Shown piece by piece: positions 51,387 to 61,197 of a DNA stretch of 64,000 nucleotides. A program made the position numbers and the translations under genes. Origin of the DNA: Sulfurihydrogenibium subterraneum DSM 15120 (GTDB lineage Bacteria > Aquificota > Aquificia > Aquificales > Hydrogenothermaceae); NCBI RefSeq assembly GCF_000619805.1, contig NZ_JHUV01000008.1:310001-374000 (forward strand), in the 5' to 3' direction. The notes under the pieces were generated by a model. The model ran no database searches. It was not told where the DNA came from and saw only the letters and a list, made by a program, of their open reading frames with translations. The first letter of the stretch is position 1. Each line of letters begins with the position of its first letter.

Positions 51387-53375
51387 CTACAATACTGTTG
51401 CTAATTTTTTTAATTTTTCTAACTTATCTCTTACTTGGGCTGCTTTTTCAAACTCCCAGTTTTTAGCATAATCCCACATCTGTTTTTCTAACTTTTGTAT
51501 CTCTTTAAGTAAATCTTCTTCTGTAGATATGTCTTCAGGTATCTCTTGATAAAGTTCTAATATTCCAAGTTCTTCTAAAGATATTAAATCTTTTATCTCT
51601 TTTTTTACTGTTTTTGGTGTGATACCGTGTTTTTCGTTATACTCTTGCTGTAATTTTCTTCTTCTGTTTGTCTCTTCTATCGTTTCTACCATAGCAGGTG
51701 TTAGTTTGTCTGCATAGAGTATTGCTTTTCCGTTTTCGTTCCTTGCAGCTCTTCCTATTGTCTGGATAAGGGCTGTTTTTGACCTTAAAAATCCTTGCTT
51801 ATCTGCATCTAAAACTGCCACTAAAGAAACTTCTGGCATATCAAGTCCTTCTCTGAGTAGGTTTACTCCTACTATAACGTCATACTTTCCTTCTCTAAAC
51901 TCTTTTATTATCTTTGCTCTCTCTATAGTGTCTATCTCTGAGTGAAGATAAACAGCTTTTATATCTCTTTCTTGCAAATAATCTGCCAAATGTTCAGCCA
52001 TTTTTTTTGTAAGTGTGATTACCAAGGCTCTTTCGTTTCTCTCTTTTACTTTCCATATTTCGTTTATTAAGTCATCTATCTGTCCTTCCGTTTTCTTTAC
52101 TTCTATAACAGGGTCTAAAAGTCCTGTTGGTCGTATTATCTGCTCTACTATCACGCCTTTTGACCTTTCTATCTCCCACTGGGCAGGTGTTGCTGATACG
52201 TAAATAGCCTTCTGGATTTTACTAACAAACTCTTCAAACTTTAAAGGTCTGTTATCGTAAGCTGATTTCATTCTCCAACCGTATTTTACAAGGTTTTCTT
52301 TCCTTGCCAAATCTCCGTTGTACATAGCTTTTATCTGTGGAATTGTTACGTGAGATTCATCTATAATAAGTAAAAAGTCTTCTGGAAAGTAGTCTATAAG
52401 CGTGTAAGGAGGTTCTCCTGGTTTTCTACCGTCAAAATATCTTGAGTAGTTCTCTATTCCTTTACAGGTTCCAAGTTCTAACATCATTTCTATATCGTAA
52501 TTTGTCCTTTGCCAAAGTCTATTTGCCTCAATCTCTTTTCCTTGTTTTCTAAACTCTTCTACTTCTATTTCTAAATCTTTCTGTATCTGCTTTATAGCCT
52601 CTATCATATCAGGTCTTGGTATTACGTAGTGGCTTGCAGGAAATATTACAGTCCTTTCTAACTTTCTTTTTACGTATCTGTTGAATATATCTATTTCGGT
52701 TATGTTTTCTATTTCATCTCCAAAAAACTCAACTCTAATAATTATATCTTCTGTGTAAGCTGGAAGTATCTCTACTGTATCGCCTTTTACTTTAAACGTT
52801 CCTCTTTTTAAAGAAAAGTCATCTCTCTGATACTGGAGCTCCACGAGTTTTCTAAGTAGGGTTTGACGGTCTATTTCCATTCCTACGTAAAGTTGAAGTC
52901 TTAATTTCTCATAAAATTCAGGGGTTCCAAGACCGTATATACAGGATACGGAAGCAACTACTATCGTATCTGGCCTTTCTATCAAACTTCTTGTTGCAGA
53001 GTGTCTAAGTCTGTCTATAGAGTCGTTAATAGCACTGTCTTTTTCTATGTAAAGGTCTTTTTGAGGAATGTATGCCTCTGGTTGATAGTAATCGTAGTAA
53101 GAGACAAAATATTCTACTGCATTATCAGGGAAAAGCTCTTTTATCTCTCTATACAGCTGTGCCGCTAAAGTTTTGTTGTGAGAAAGTATAAGGGTAGGTC
53201 TCCCATACTTTTCTATAAGGTTTGCTATCGTAAAGGTTTTTCCTGTTCCTGTAGCTCCAAGTAAAACCTGCTCATTTACACCTGACTTTAGATTTTCATA
53301 CAGCTGTTTTATAGCTTTTGGTTGGTCTCCAGTAGGTTCAAAAGGTGCTTTCAGTTTAAATATTGACTTATTCAT
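51387..53375 (-). CDS. uvrB: UvrABC excinuclease subunit B
   Basis: UvrB is the damage-verifying helicase core of nucleotide excision repair. It has 662 residues. Walker A is [16 protein letters not shown]; the beta-hairpin region [27 protein letters not shown] box [10 protein letters not shown], the helicase motifs [16 protein letters not shown] and QTIGRAARN, and the C-terminal UVR motif ([20 protein letters not shown]) are present. Its first 8 nt overlap hepT. uvrC is at the opposite end of the window. Confidence 0.98.
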   Translation of the reverse strand: MNKSIFKLKAPFEPTGDQPKAIKQLYENLKSGVNEQVLLGATGTGKTFTIANLIEKYGRPTLILSHNKTLAAQLYREIKELFPDNAVEYFVSYYDYYQPEAYIPQKDLYIEKDSAINDSIDRLRHSATRSLIERPDTIVVASVSCIYGLGTPEFYEKLRLQLYVGMEIDRQTLLRKLVELQYQRDDFSLKRGTFKVKGDTVEILPAYTEDIIIRVEFFGDEIENITEIDIFNRYVKRKLERTVIFPASHYVIPRPDMIEAIKQIQKDLEIEVEEFRKQGKEIEANRLWQRTNYDIEMMLELGTCKGIENYSRYFDGRKPGEPPYTLIDYFPEDFLLIIDESHVTIPQIKAMYNGDLARKENLVKYGWRMKSAYDNRPLKFEEFVSKIQKAIYVSATPAQWEIERSKGVIVEQIIRPTGLLDPVIEVKKTEGQIDDLINEIWKVKERNERALVITLTKKMAEHLADYLQERDIKAVYLHSEIDTIERAKIIKEFREGKYDVIVGVNLLREGLDMPEVSLVAVLDADKQGFLRSKTALIQTIGRAARNENGKAILYADKLTPAMVETIEETNRRRKLQQEYNEKHGITPKTVKKEIKDLISLEELGILELYQEIPEDISTEEDLLKEIQKLEKQMWDYAKNWEFEKAAQVRDKLEKLKKLATVL

Positions 53376-53826
53376 CTTTTAACTTTCCTAAAAAGTTTTC
53401 AAAAAAATTAATTTCATCGTAAATCTTATTAAAAGTTTTTGCAATTTTGTATTTTTCATCTTCGTATTCGTGGACAAGAATATTTCTTAGCTCTCTTAAC
53501 TCAAACCACTTTTCTTTTGTTATTCCAAGTTCTAACTTTTCTAACTTATTTAAAATATCTACCATCGTCAAATTTTCAACATTTTCTCCCTTAATATACA
53601 GATAGCTTTTAACAAGTTTTGCTAAAGAATCCTGCAACTTTGAAAATCTATAAACTATCTGGTCTAAAATTGCTAAAAGATAATCATCTTCCAAGATTGT
53701 ATCAATTTTTTCTTCATCTAAAGGTAAAAAGCCTTTATCTTTTAAAGTATTAAATGCATTTTTTAATCTATCTATATGTTTCTGAGTTTCTTGATAGGTT
53801 TGCCTATATATCAATTGAGCATTCAA
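53368..53826 (-). CDS. hepT: HepT-like HEPN toxin
   Basis: It has 152 residues, mostly helical (HEPN fold). The motif [14 protein letters not shown] near residue 110-120 contains the R-x4-H-x-Y catalytic pattern of HepT ribonucleases. In MntA-HepT modules the antitoxin AMPylates this Tyr to silence the toxin. The start is TTG 53826, overlapping the mntA stop (TTGA), and the end overlaps the uvrB start, so all are likely one transcript. Antitoxin first, toxin second is the usual order. Confidence 0.82.
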   Translation of the reverse strand: MNAQLIYRQTYQETQKHIDRLKNAFNTLKDKGFLPLDEEKIDTILEDDYLLAILDQIVYRFSKLQDSLAKLVKSYLYIKGENVENLTMVDILNKLEKLELGITKEKWFELRELRNILVHEYEDEKYKIAKTFNKIYDEINFFENFLGKLKDE

Positions 53827-54131
53827 ATTAGTCTAACTCCCGTATTTTTTGCTTCTAAACATATAATTTCTTCACAGTCGTAAGGTCTAATAATCAAATC
53901 TATTTTTTGGTCGCCTATTTTTAGTTTTAATCTTGATAAATATTTTATTTGTTTTTCAACTATATTCTCTAAATTATGAGTTTCTATATAAATATCAATA
54001 TCTCCACCTTTTCTGCTTTGGTTAGCTCTACTTCCAAAAATCCATAATCTTACATCTTTGCCAAAAATATCTAATGCAAGGTCTTTTATCGCTTGAATTT
54101 CTTCTTTTGAAAGTCTTAATTTATCTTCCAT
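53823..54131 (-). CDS. mntA: MntA-like minimal nucleotidyltransferase (antitoxin)
   Basis: It has 102 residues from ATG 54131; a longer frame reaches upstream into ppx/gppA, but the homology starts at MEDKLRLSKEEI. The nucleotidyltransferase motif is LWIFGSRANQSRKGGDIDIYI (G-S-x10-D-x-D; shown in two parts: GSRANQSRKG, GDIDIYI). The later Asp in KIDLIIRPYD completes the metal site. MntA neutralises HepT by adding AMP. No clear Shine-Dalgarno sequence; the start is 8 nt after the ppx stop. Confidence 0.82.
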   Translation of the reverse strand: MEDKLRLSKEEIQAIKDLALDIFGKDVRLWIFGSRANQSRKGGDIDIYIETHNLENIVEKQIKYLSRLKLKIGDQKIDLIIRPYDCEEIICLEAKNTGVRLI

Positions 54132-54139
54132 TTTTAAAA

Positions 54140-55060
54140 CTATAACTGTTGTAAGTAGGTTAGAAGTAATCCGTGTCTTATGCCCCACTCACTTATCTTT
54201 ATTGTATCTTTTTGGAACGTTTCCATTGCAACTTTAAATATAGCTATCCCTGATACAATAGCTTCAGCTCTCTTGTCTTCTATCATAGGTATAGATTTTC
54301 TCTGACTTACTGTGATTGAAGAGAGTTTCTCAAACCACTTTTTTATACTGTCGTAAGTTAAGGTTGAACCGTGGACTTTTTTTGAGTCGTACGGATATAG
54401 ACTTTTTTCAAGTGCTACAACAGTTGTTATAGTACCACCAAGACCAACTAATTGATTTGCATCTTTCATCTCTTTGTAAGCAGTATCTATCTGAGCTTTT
54501 AAAAATTCTTGTAAAGAGTCCAATTCATGAGGTTTAGGTGGGTCTGATTTTATAAATCTTTCTGTAAGGTTAACTATCCCAAAAGGAAAGGATATTGCTT
54601 TTATTAATTTATCTTTTTCTCCGTAAGAAAATTCAGTACTTCCTCCACCTTGGTCAATTACTACAAATTTATCTTGAATGTTTAGAGCTTTAGATGTTGC
54701 TAAAAATGAAAGTGAAGCTTCTTCCTCTCCTGATATTACTTTTACATCTACTCCAAGCTGTTTTACTCTTTCTAAGAATTCTGGTGCGTTTTTTGCTTCT
54801 CTACAGGCTTGAGTTGCAACTGCTAATTTCTTATCTGGATGATACTCTTTTGCTATTAAAACATACTCTCTTAAAACAGATAAGGTTTCTTCCATTGCTT
54901 CTTTTTGCAGGTAGCCTGTCTCTTTTAGCTTTCTGCCAAGAGCTGTAATTCTTCCGACAGAAAAAATTTCGTTAAAACTGCCATCTCCATGAACAGCTAC
55001 TATTAGCATACGGGTTGAGTATGTCCCAATATCAATGAGTACTACTATTTTAGGCTTCAT
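54140..55060 (-). CDS. Ppx/GppA-family exopolyphosphatase/pppGpp phosphatase
   Basis: It has 306 residues with the actin-like ASKHA fold: VVLIDIGTYSTRMLIV (phosphate 1), VVIDQGGGSTEFSYG (phosphate 2) and GLGGTITTVVALE. Members hydrolyse polyphosphate or pppGpp; at this length (about 300) there is no C-terminal HD domain, so it is the short Ppx2/GppA-type. The specific substrate cannot be decided. Its 5' end overlaps the upstream nucleotidyltransferase gene by 11 nt. Confidence 0.9.
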   Translation of the reverse strand: MKPKIVVLIDIGTYSTRMLIVAVHGDGSFNEIFSVGRITALGRKLKETGYLQKEAMEETLSVLREYVLIAKEYHPDKKLAVATQACREAKNAPEFLERVKQLGVDVKVISGEEEASLSFLATSKALNIQDKFVVIDQGGGSTEFSYGEKDKLIKAISFPFGIVNLTERFIKSDPPKPHELDSLQEFLKAQIDTAYKEMKDANQLVGLGGTITTVVALEKSLYPYDSKKVHGSTLTYDSIKKWFEKLSSITVSQRKSIPMIEDKRAEAIVSGIAIFKVAMETFQKDTIKISEWGIRHGLLLTYLQQL

Positions 55061-55496
55061 CTAATATTCTCCAATACTTTACAGGCTTTTCAAATTCTAT
55101 AATTTGACCTTTAATTTTCTTATCTTTTATCAGCAAAACAATTTTATCTACTATACCATTTTTATCGTAAAGAGTTATATAACTTTCAAAAATTCCCAGA
55201 AATAAAGGATGAAAATTTAAAGCTTCCTCTTTCTTTAAAATTACAGGACTTAAATAGTGATTTTCAAAGTAGTATCCAACTTTATTATAAAACTCATTTA
55301 TCCTTTTTCTAAATGATAAATCACTATCTTCAACAATAATTAAAACATCAATATCAGAATATCTTGCGAAATCTCCTCTTGCTACGGAGCCGAATAAAAC
55401 TACAGCTTCAAGATTATACCCGTAAGCTTTTTTTATGCTATCTAAAAGAATATCTTTTTTTTCAATAATTTTCTTCTGAAAGTAATCATTCATCAC
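55050..55496 (-). CDS. nucleotidyltransferase-domain protein without a HEPN partner
   Basis: It has 148 residues with the motif VVLFGSVARGDFARYSDIDV (G-S-x10-D-x-D) near residues 32-52, followed by ~95 residues not resembling a known HEPN toxin motif. Such proteins are often the antitoxin half of HEPN/MNT modules, but neither neighbour (NIL protein, ppx/gppA) is a HEPN. Two ATGs (55496, 55493) are possible starts. Start overlaps the NIL gene stop by 4 nt. Confidence 0.75.
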   Translation of the reverse strand: MMNDYFQKKIIEKKDILLDSIKKAYGYNLEAVVLFGSVARGDFARYSDIDVLIIVEDSDLSFRKRINEFYNKVGYYFENHYLSPVILKKEEALNFHPLFLGIFESYITLYDKNGIVDKIVLLIKDKKIKGQIIEFEKPVKYWRILDEA

Positions 55497-55735
55497 TCTA
55501 TAAATACTTGACCTTCTATAGGAAGAACCTCTACATTGTTTTCAACTAAAAACTGTATAGCCTTTTCTATTTCTTCTTCACTTCCTATAAATTCAAGTTC
55601 GAGCCAACCAATTTTTTCCTGAACGTTTGCCTTTCTTATGTTTATATCTACATTAAAGTTTTTACAAACTTTGCTAAGAAGAGGCTCTTTAATTTTTTCT
55701 TCTGGATATATTAACTTCAGCTTCATAGAAGTCAT
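55493..55735 (-). CDS. NIL-domain protein
   Basis: This 80-residue protein consists of one NIL (ferredoxin-like) domain: MKLKLIYPEEKIKEPLLSKV, VDINIRKANVQEKIGWLELE, AIQFLVENNVEVLPI. NIL domains occur in methionine importers and, as ferredoxin fusions, in archaeal homocysteine synthesis. There are no Fe-S cysteines here. The gene is 14 bp after the sulfur-carrier gene, with GAGG for a ribosome-binding site. Confidence 0.85.
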   Translation of the reverse strand: MTSMKLKLIYPEEKIKEPLLSKVCKNFNVDINIRKANVQEKIGWLELEFIGSEEEIEKAIQFLVENNVEVLPIEGQVFIE

Positions 55736-55749
55736 GATTTTTTACCTCT

Positions 55750-56031
55750 TTATTTATTTCCACCTGCTATAGCTGGAATAATTGCAACCACGTCTCCATC
55801 TTTTAAAGGAGTATCTTTACCTTGTGAAAATCTTATATCTTCGTCGTTAACAAAGAAGTTTACAAACTTTCTTATTTCACCGTTTTCATCAACTAATCTT
55901 TCTTTTATTCCCGGAAACTCTTTTTCCAAAGCATCTATAAGCTGTGCTATGCTAGAAGCTTCTACTGTAACTTCCCCTTGTCCTTGTGTGATTCTTCTTA
56001 AAGCTGTTGGTATTCTTACAGTTATTGCCAT
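55750..56031 (-). CDS. MoaD/ThiS/CysO-like ubiquitin-fold sulfur carrier
   Basis: It has 93 residues of beta-grasp fold: AITVRIPTALRRITQGQGEV, VNFFVNDEDIRF, GDVVAIIPAIAGGNK. The C-terminal GG, which becomes a thiocarboxylate in this family, is followed by NK, so the last two residues would have to be removed before activation. It most resembles the CysO/HcyS group, where the carrier donates sulfur for Cys or homocysteine synthesis. It lies 10 bp after thrC. Confidence 0.87.
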   Translation of the reverse strand: MAITVRIPTALRRITQGQGEVTVEASSIAQLIDALEKEFPGIKERLVDENGEIRKFVNFFVNDEDIRFSQGKDTPLKDGDVVAIIPAIAGGNK

Positions 56032-56041
56032 ACTTTCCTCC

Positions 56042-57274
56042 TTATTGATTTTTATTCATAACTTTTTCTTTAAATTCTATTAATGATGGTTTTATGTGAA
56101 TAGGTTTTTCTAACTTTCCTTCTAAAACTTCCATCGTTTTATAGCCGTTTCCTGTAATGTAAGCAACTACAACCTCATCTTTGTCAAAAACACCTGCCTC
56201 AGCAAACTTTTTAAGAACTGCTATGGTTGTTCCACCCGCCGTTTCTGTAAATATTCCTTCTGTTTTTGCAAGTAATTTTATTCCTTCTATTATCTCTTCG
56301 TCTGTGGCTATCTGTATATCTCCACCACTTTCCTTTGCAACTTTGACAGCATAAGGACCGTCAGCTGGGTTTCCTATAGCTATAGATTTAGCTATTGTAT
56401 TTGGTTTTACTGGTTTTATAAAGTCTCTTCCTTCTTTTAACGCTTGGTATATTGGACTACAACCTTCTGCCTGAGCTCCTAACATTCTTGGTGGTTTTCC
56501 TTCTACTAAACCAACTTCTATCAGCTCGTTAAATCCTTTCCATATTTTAGTATATAAAGAACCAGATGCTAAAGGTGCTATTACTGTGTCAGGAATCTTC
56601 CATCCAAGTTGCTCTGCAACTTCAAACGCAAGGGTTTTAGAACCTTCAGAGTAAAAGGGTCTTACGTTTATGTTAACAAACGCCCAACCAAATTCGTTTG
56701 CAATCTCAGAAGAAAGTCTGTTTACATCGTCATAATTACCATCAACAGCAACAACAACAGGATTAAACACAAGACTTCCTATTATCTTATTTGTTTCAAG
56801 GTTAGAAGGTATAAAAACATAACACTTCATTCCTGCAGAAGCGGCGTGGGCTGCAACAGAGTTTGCAAGGTTTCCTGTAGATGCACAGGCTGCAGTATCA
56901 AAACCAAATTCTTTTGCCTTAGACAGAGCTACTGATACAACTCTATCTTTAAAAGATAGTGTAGGATGGTTTACAGAATCATCTTTTATGTAAAGGTTGT
57001 TTAAACCTAAAACTTTTCCTAAATTTTCCGCTTTTACTAAAGGTGTAAATCCAGCAGATAGACCTACCGTCGGATTATCTACAGGTAGAAGGTCTACGTA
57101 CCTCCATAGACTTTTAGGACCTTTTTCTATCTTTTCTCTTGATATATTTTTCTTTATTTCCTGATAATCGTATACTATTTCTAAAGGACCAAAACAAAAC
57201 TCACAAACGTGAATGGGTTCAACCGGATAATCAGCTCCACATTCCTTACATTTAAGCCCTTTTACTTTTGCCAA
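56042..57274 (-). CDS. thrC: threonine synthase (PLP enzyme)
   Basis: Threonine synthase converts O-phosphohomoserine to threonine. It has 410 residues. The N-terminus has a zinc ribbon (LKCKECGADYPVEPIHVCEFC), then the PLP core: LSFKDRVVSVALSKAKEFG (Schiff-base Lys near residue 110), ACASTGNLANSVAAHAASAG (phosphate contact), APLASGSLYTKIWKGF and ETAGGTTIA. In CysO/HcyS systems a related PLP enzyme takes sulfur from the carrier, so a sulfhydrylase role is an alternative. First gene of the thrC, carrier and NIL group. Confidence 0.92.
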   Translation of the reverse strand: MAKVKGLKCKECGADYPVEPIHVCEFCFGPLEIVYDYQEIKKNISREKIEKGPKSLWRYVDLLPVDNPTVGLSAGFTPLVKAENLGKVLGLNNLYIKDDSVNHPTLSFKDRVVSVALSKAKEFGFDTAACASTGNLANSVAAHAASAGMKCYVFIPSNLETNKIIGSLVFNPVVVAVDGNYDDVNRLSSEIANEFGWAFVNINVRPFYSEGSKTLAFEVAEQLGWKIPDTVIAPLASGSLYTKIWKGFNELIEVGLVEGKPPRMLGAQAEGCSPIYQALKEGRDFIKPVKPNTIAKSIAIGNPADGPYAVKVAKESGGDIQIATDEEIIEGIKLLAKTEGIFTETAGGTTIAVLKKFAEAGVFDKDEVVVAYITGNGYKTMEVLEGKLEKPIHIKPSLIEFKEKVMNKNQ

Positions 57275-57336
57275 TTACATTGCCTCCATATTAAATTATA
57301 GGATAAAAATTTTAGCATAAATATGTTAAAATATAA

Positions 57337-58833
<1,497 letters not shown>

Positions 58834-58844
58834 GAGGACAAATA

Positions 58845-59201
58845 ATGAAAAAAGTTAAAAATTTTAATGATTTTGATTTACTCTTAGCTCAAGAGATAAC
58901 AAATTTAGACAGATTTATAGTAAAAAGCCCACTTGGAACGAACGAATTTTGGAGTGAGTGGCAGAAGAAAGCTGGAGAGATAGTAGTAACAAAAGCTGCT
59001 ATAAAAAAAGCTATAAGAGTTTATGAAAAAAAACTATCACCTGGACAGATAGTTAAACTTTCTGCAATGCTTGAGTCTTTTAAAGAAATAGCCTCTTATT
59101 TAGAACTTCTCAGAGAGACTGCCTTAAAACTAAAAGGTATAGATTCAGATGGATTTAACCTTTTTGACACAATAGAAGGCGAAAACGACGAAGAAATCTA
59201 A
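58845..59201 (+). CDS. conserved small helical protein of unknown function
   Basis: This 118-residue protein starts at ATG 58845 (strong AGGAGG); a TTG within guaB would add 8 residues but is less likely. It is predicted to be helical and charged (FNDFDLLLAQEITNLDRFIV; KAAIKKAIRVYEKKLSPGQI) and ends in an acidic tail (GENDEEI). No motif is recognised. It lies between guaB and pgk and is presumably co-transcribed. Confidence 0.7.
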   Translation: MKKVKNFNDFDLLLAQEITNLDRFIVKSPLGTNEFWSEWQKKAGEIVVTKAAIKKAIRVYEKKLSPGQIVKLSAMLESFKEIASYLELLRETALKLKGIDSDGFNLFDTIEGENDEEI

Positions 59202-59218
59202 AAGGAGGGTACGTATTT

Positions 59219-60418
59219 ATGTTTGATAACTATCTAACGTTAAAAGATGTTGATGTATCAGGAAAAAGGGTTTTTGTAAGAGTTGATTACAACGTCCCAT
59301 TAGATGAATACGGCAATATTGTTGATGACGTAAGAATAAGAGAAACTATCCCTACTATAAACTACCTTTTAGACAGAAATGCAAAAATAATCCTTGCATC
59401 TCACCTCGGAAGACCAAAAGGAAAACCAGACCCTAAATACTCTTTATATCCTGTTGCAAAAAGGTTAGAAAGACTCCTTAACAAAGAAGTTAAATTTTTA
59501 CCAGACTGTATTGGAAAAGATATTGAAGAAGAAATTTTCAAAATGAAAGAAAGAGATATAATCCTTTTAGAGAACCTGAGATTTCACAAAGAAGAAGAGG
59601 CTAACGATCCAGAATTTGCTAAAAAACTTGCCTCTCTATCAGAAATCTATGTAGTAGATGCATTTGGAACTTGCCACAGAAAACACGCTTCTGTTTACGG
59701 AATAAAAGATTTTATCCAGCCTGTTGTGATGGGATTCTTACTTGAAAGAGAACTTGAGTACTTTAGAAAAGCTCTTTTAAACCCTCAAAGACCTGTAGTA
59801 GCTTTCTTAGGAGGGTCTAAAGTATCATCTAAATTAGGTGTAATAGAGTTTTTAATAGATAAGGTAGATAAGATTTTTATCGGCGGAGCTATGGCTTTTA
59901 CATTTATAAAAGCGATGGGATACAATGTAGGTTCATCGTTAGTTGAAGATGATATGCTTGAAAAAGCATTAGAGATTATGGAAAAAGCAAAACAAAAAGA
60001 TGTAAAGTTTTACCTACCAGTAGACTTTGTCTGTGGTCAGGCTGTTTCAGACCAAACGCCAGTTGTAGAAGTAGCATGGCAGGAAATACCAAAAGGCTGG
60101 CTTGGTCTTGATATAGGACACGCTTCTGTAATCCTTATAAAAGAAATATTAAAAGATGCCCAAACTATAGTATGGAATGGACCTATGGGAGTATTTGAAA
60201 TAGATAAGTTTAAAATGGGGACATTTGAGCTTGCCCATGCAATAGCAGAATCTCCTGCTTTATCTATCGCTGGAGGTGGAGATACAGATTACGCTATACA
60301 CAAAGCAGGAGTGGTAGACAAAATTGGATACCTTTCCACAGGAGGAGGAGCTTTCTTAGAACTTCTTGAAGGTAAACAGCTCCCTTGTTTACAAGCTATA
60401 ACAAAAAAGGAGACGTAG
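59219..60418 (+). CDS. pgk: phosphoglycerate kinase
   Basis: Pgk interconverts 1,3-bisphosphoglycerate and 3-phosphoglycerate; here it probably works in gluconeogenesis from fixed carbon. It has 399 residues: VSGKRVFVRVDYNVPLDEYG, ASHLGRPKGKPDPKYSL, ENLRFHKEEEANDPEF, GGSKVSSKLGVIEFL, VWNGPMGVFEIDKF and the C-terminal YLSTGGGAFLELLEGKQLP. Ribosome-binding site AAAGGAGGG. The suhB TTG directly follows the stop. Confidence 0.98.
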   Translation: MFDNYLTLKDVDVSGKRVFVRVDYNVPLDEYGNIVDDVRIRETIPTINYLLDRNAKIILASHLGRPKGKPDPKYSLYPVAKRLERLLNKEVKFLPDCIGKDIEEEIFKMKERDIILLENLRFHKEEEANDPEFAKKLASLSEIYVVDAFGTCHRKHASVYGIKDFIQPVVMGFLLERELEYFRKALLNPQRPVVAFLGGSKVSSKLGVIEFLIDKVDKIFIGGAMAFTFIKAMGYNVGSSLVEDDMLEKALEIMEKAKQKDVKFYLPVDFVCGQAVSDQTPVVEVAWQEIPKGWLGLDIGHASVILIKEILKDAQTIVWNGPMGVFEIDKFKMGTFELAHAIAESPALSIAGGGDTDYAIHKAGVVDKIGYLSTGGGAFLELLEGKQLPCLQAITKKET

Positions 60419-61195
60419 TTGAATAACTTCGTACAAACTGCAAAAGAAGCAGCTTTAATAGGAGGAGGAATCCTTAAAGAAAACTTTAAAAAAGTCAAAA
60501 AATCTGACGTAGAAAATAAAGGAATAAAAGATTTTGTTACTTATGTAGATAAATTATCTGAAGAAAGAATTAGAAGCTATATACTTTCAAAGTATCCAGA
60601 CCACTCTTTTTTAGGAGAAGAAGACGGAAAGTTTGGAAATAGTGATTATGTATGGGTGGTAGACCCTTTAGATGGCACAAAGAATTACATCTGTGGATTT
60701 GAGATTTTTGCTGTATCTGTTGCTTTAATACATAAAGGAGATATTATAGCCGGAAGTATTTACGTACCTATACTGGACAAACTTTACTGGGCAGGAAAAA
60801 GTGAAGGTGCTTACTTAAACGGAGAAAAGATAAAAGTATCAGATAGACCTATAGAATCAGCTGTTGTTTCAACTGGATTTCCTTTTAGAGAGATAAAAGA
60901 GTTAGACAGTTATCTGTCTATGCTAAGAGAGGCAATGATAACTTTTTCAGGTGTTAGAAGACCAGGAGCGGCTGCAGTAGATTTGGCATTAGTAGCAGAA
61001 GGAGTTTTTGACGGATTTTTCGAGATGAAACTATCAATATGGGATATAGCAGCTGGAATCCTTTTGATAAAAGAAGCAGGAGGAATATGTACAAACTTTG
61101 ACGGTGGAGAAGACTTTTCGTCAGGAGATATCATAGCTGGAGGAGAAAAGATTTATAAATTTCTTTTTGATATTGTCAATAAAAAAAGAGGATAG
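60419..61195 (+). CDS. suhB: inositol monophosphatase family protein
   Basis: It has 258 residues. The Li-sensitive phosphatase motifs are FLGEEDGK (metal-binding Glu), VVDPLDGTKNYICGFEIFAV (DPLDGT) and SIWDIAAGILLIKEAGG (WDIAA). Substrates could be inositol-1-phosphate, fructose-1,6-bisphosphate or both, as in thermophilic homologues. Start is TTG 60419 directly after the pgk stop; pheA begins 2 nt after its stop. The product name is by family only. Confidence 0.9.
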   Translation: MNNFVQTAKEAALIGGGILKENFKKVKKSDVENKGIKDFVTYVDKLSEERIRSYILSKYPDHSFLGEEDGKFGNSDYVWVVDPLDGTKNYICGFEIFAVSVALIHKGDIIAGSIYVPILDKLYWAGKSEGAYLNGEKIKVSDRPIESAVVSTGFPFREIKELDSYLSMLREAMITFSGVRRPGAAAVDLALVAEGVFDGFFEMKLSIWDIAAGILLIKEAGGICTNFDGGEDFSSGDIIAGGEKIYKFLFDIVNKKRG

Positions 61196-61197
61196 AA

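Noticed and set aside
54131-54188. Longer N-terminus for MntA (MGHKTRITSNLL...)
   Set aside because: The extra residues are the ppx/gppA coding end read in another frame and do not look like the family.
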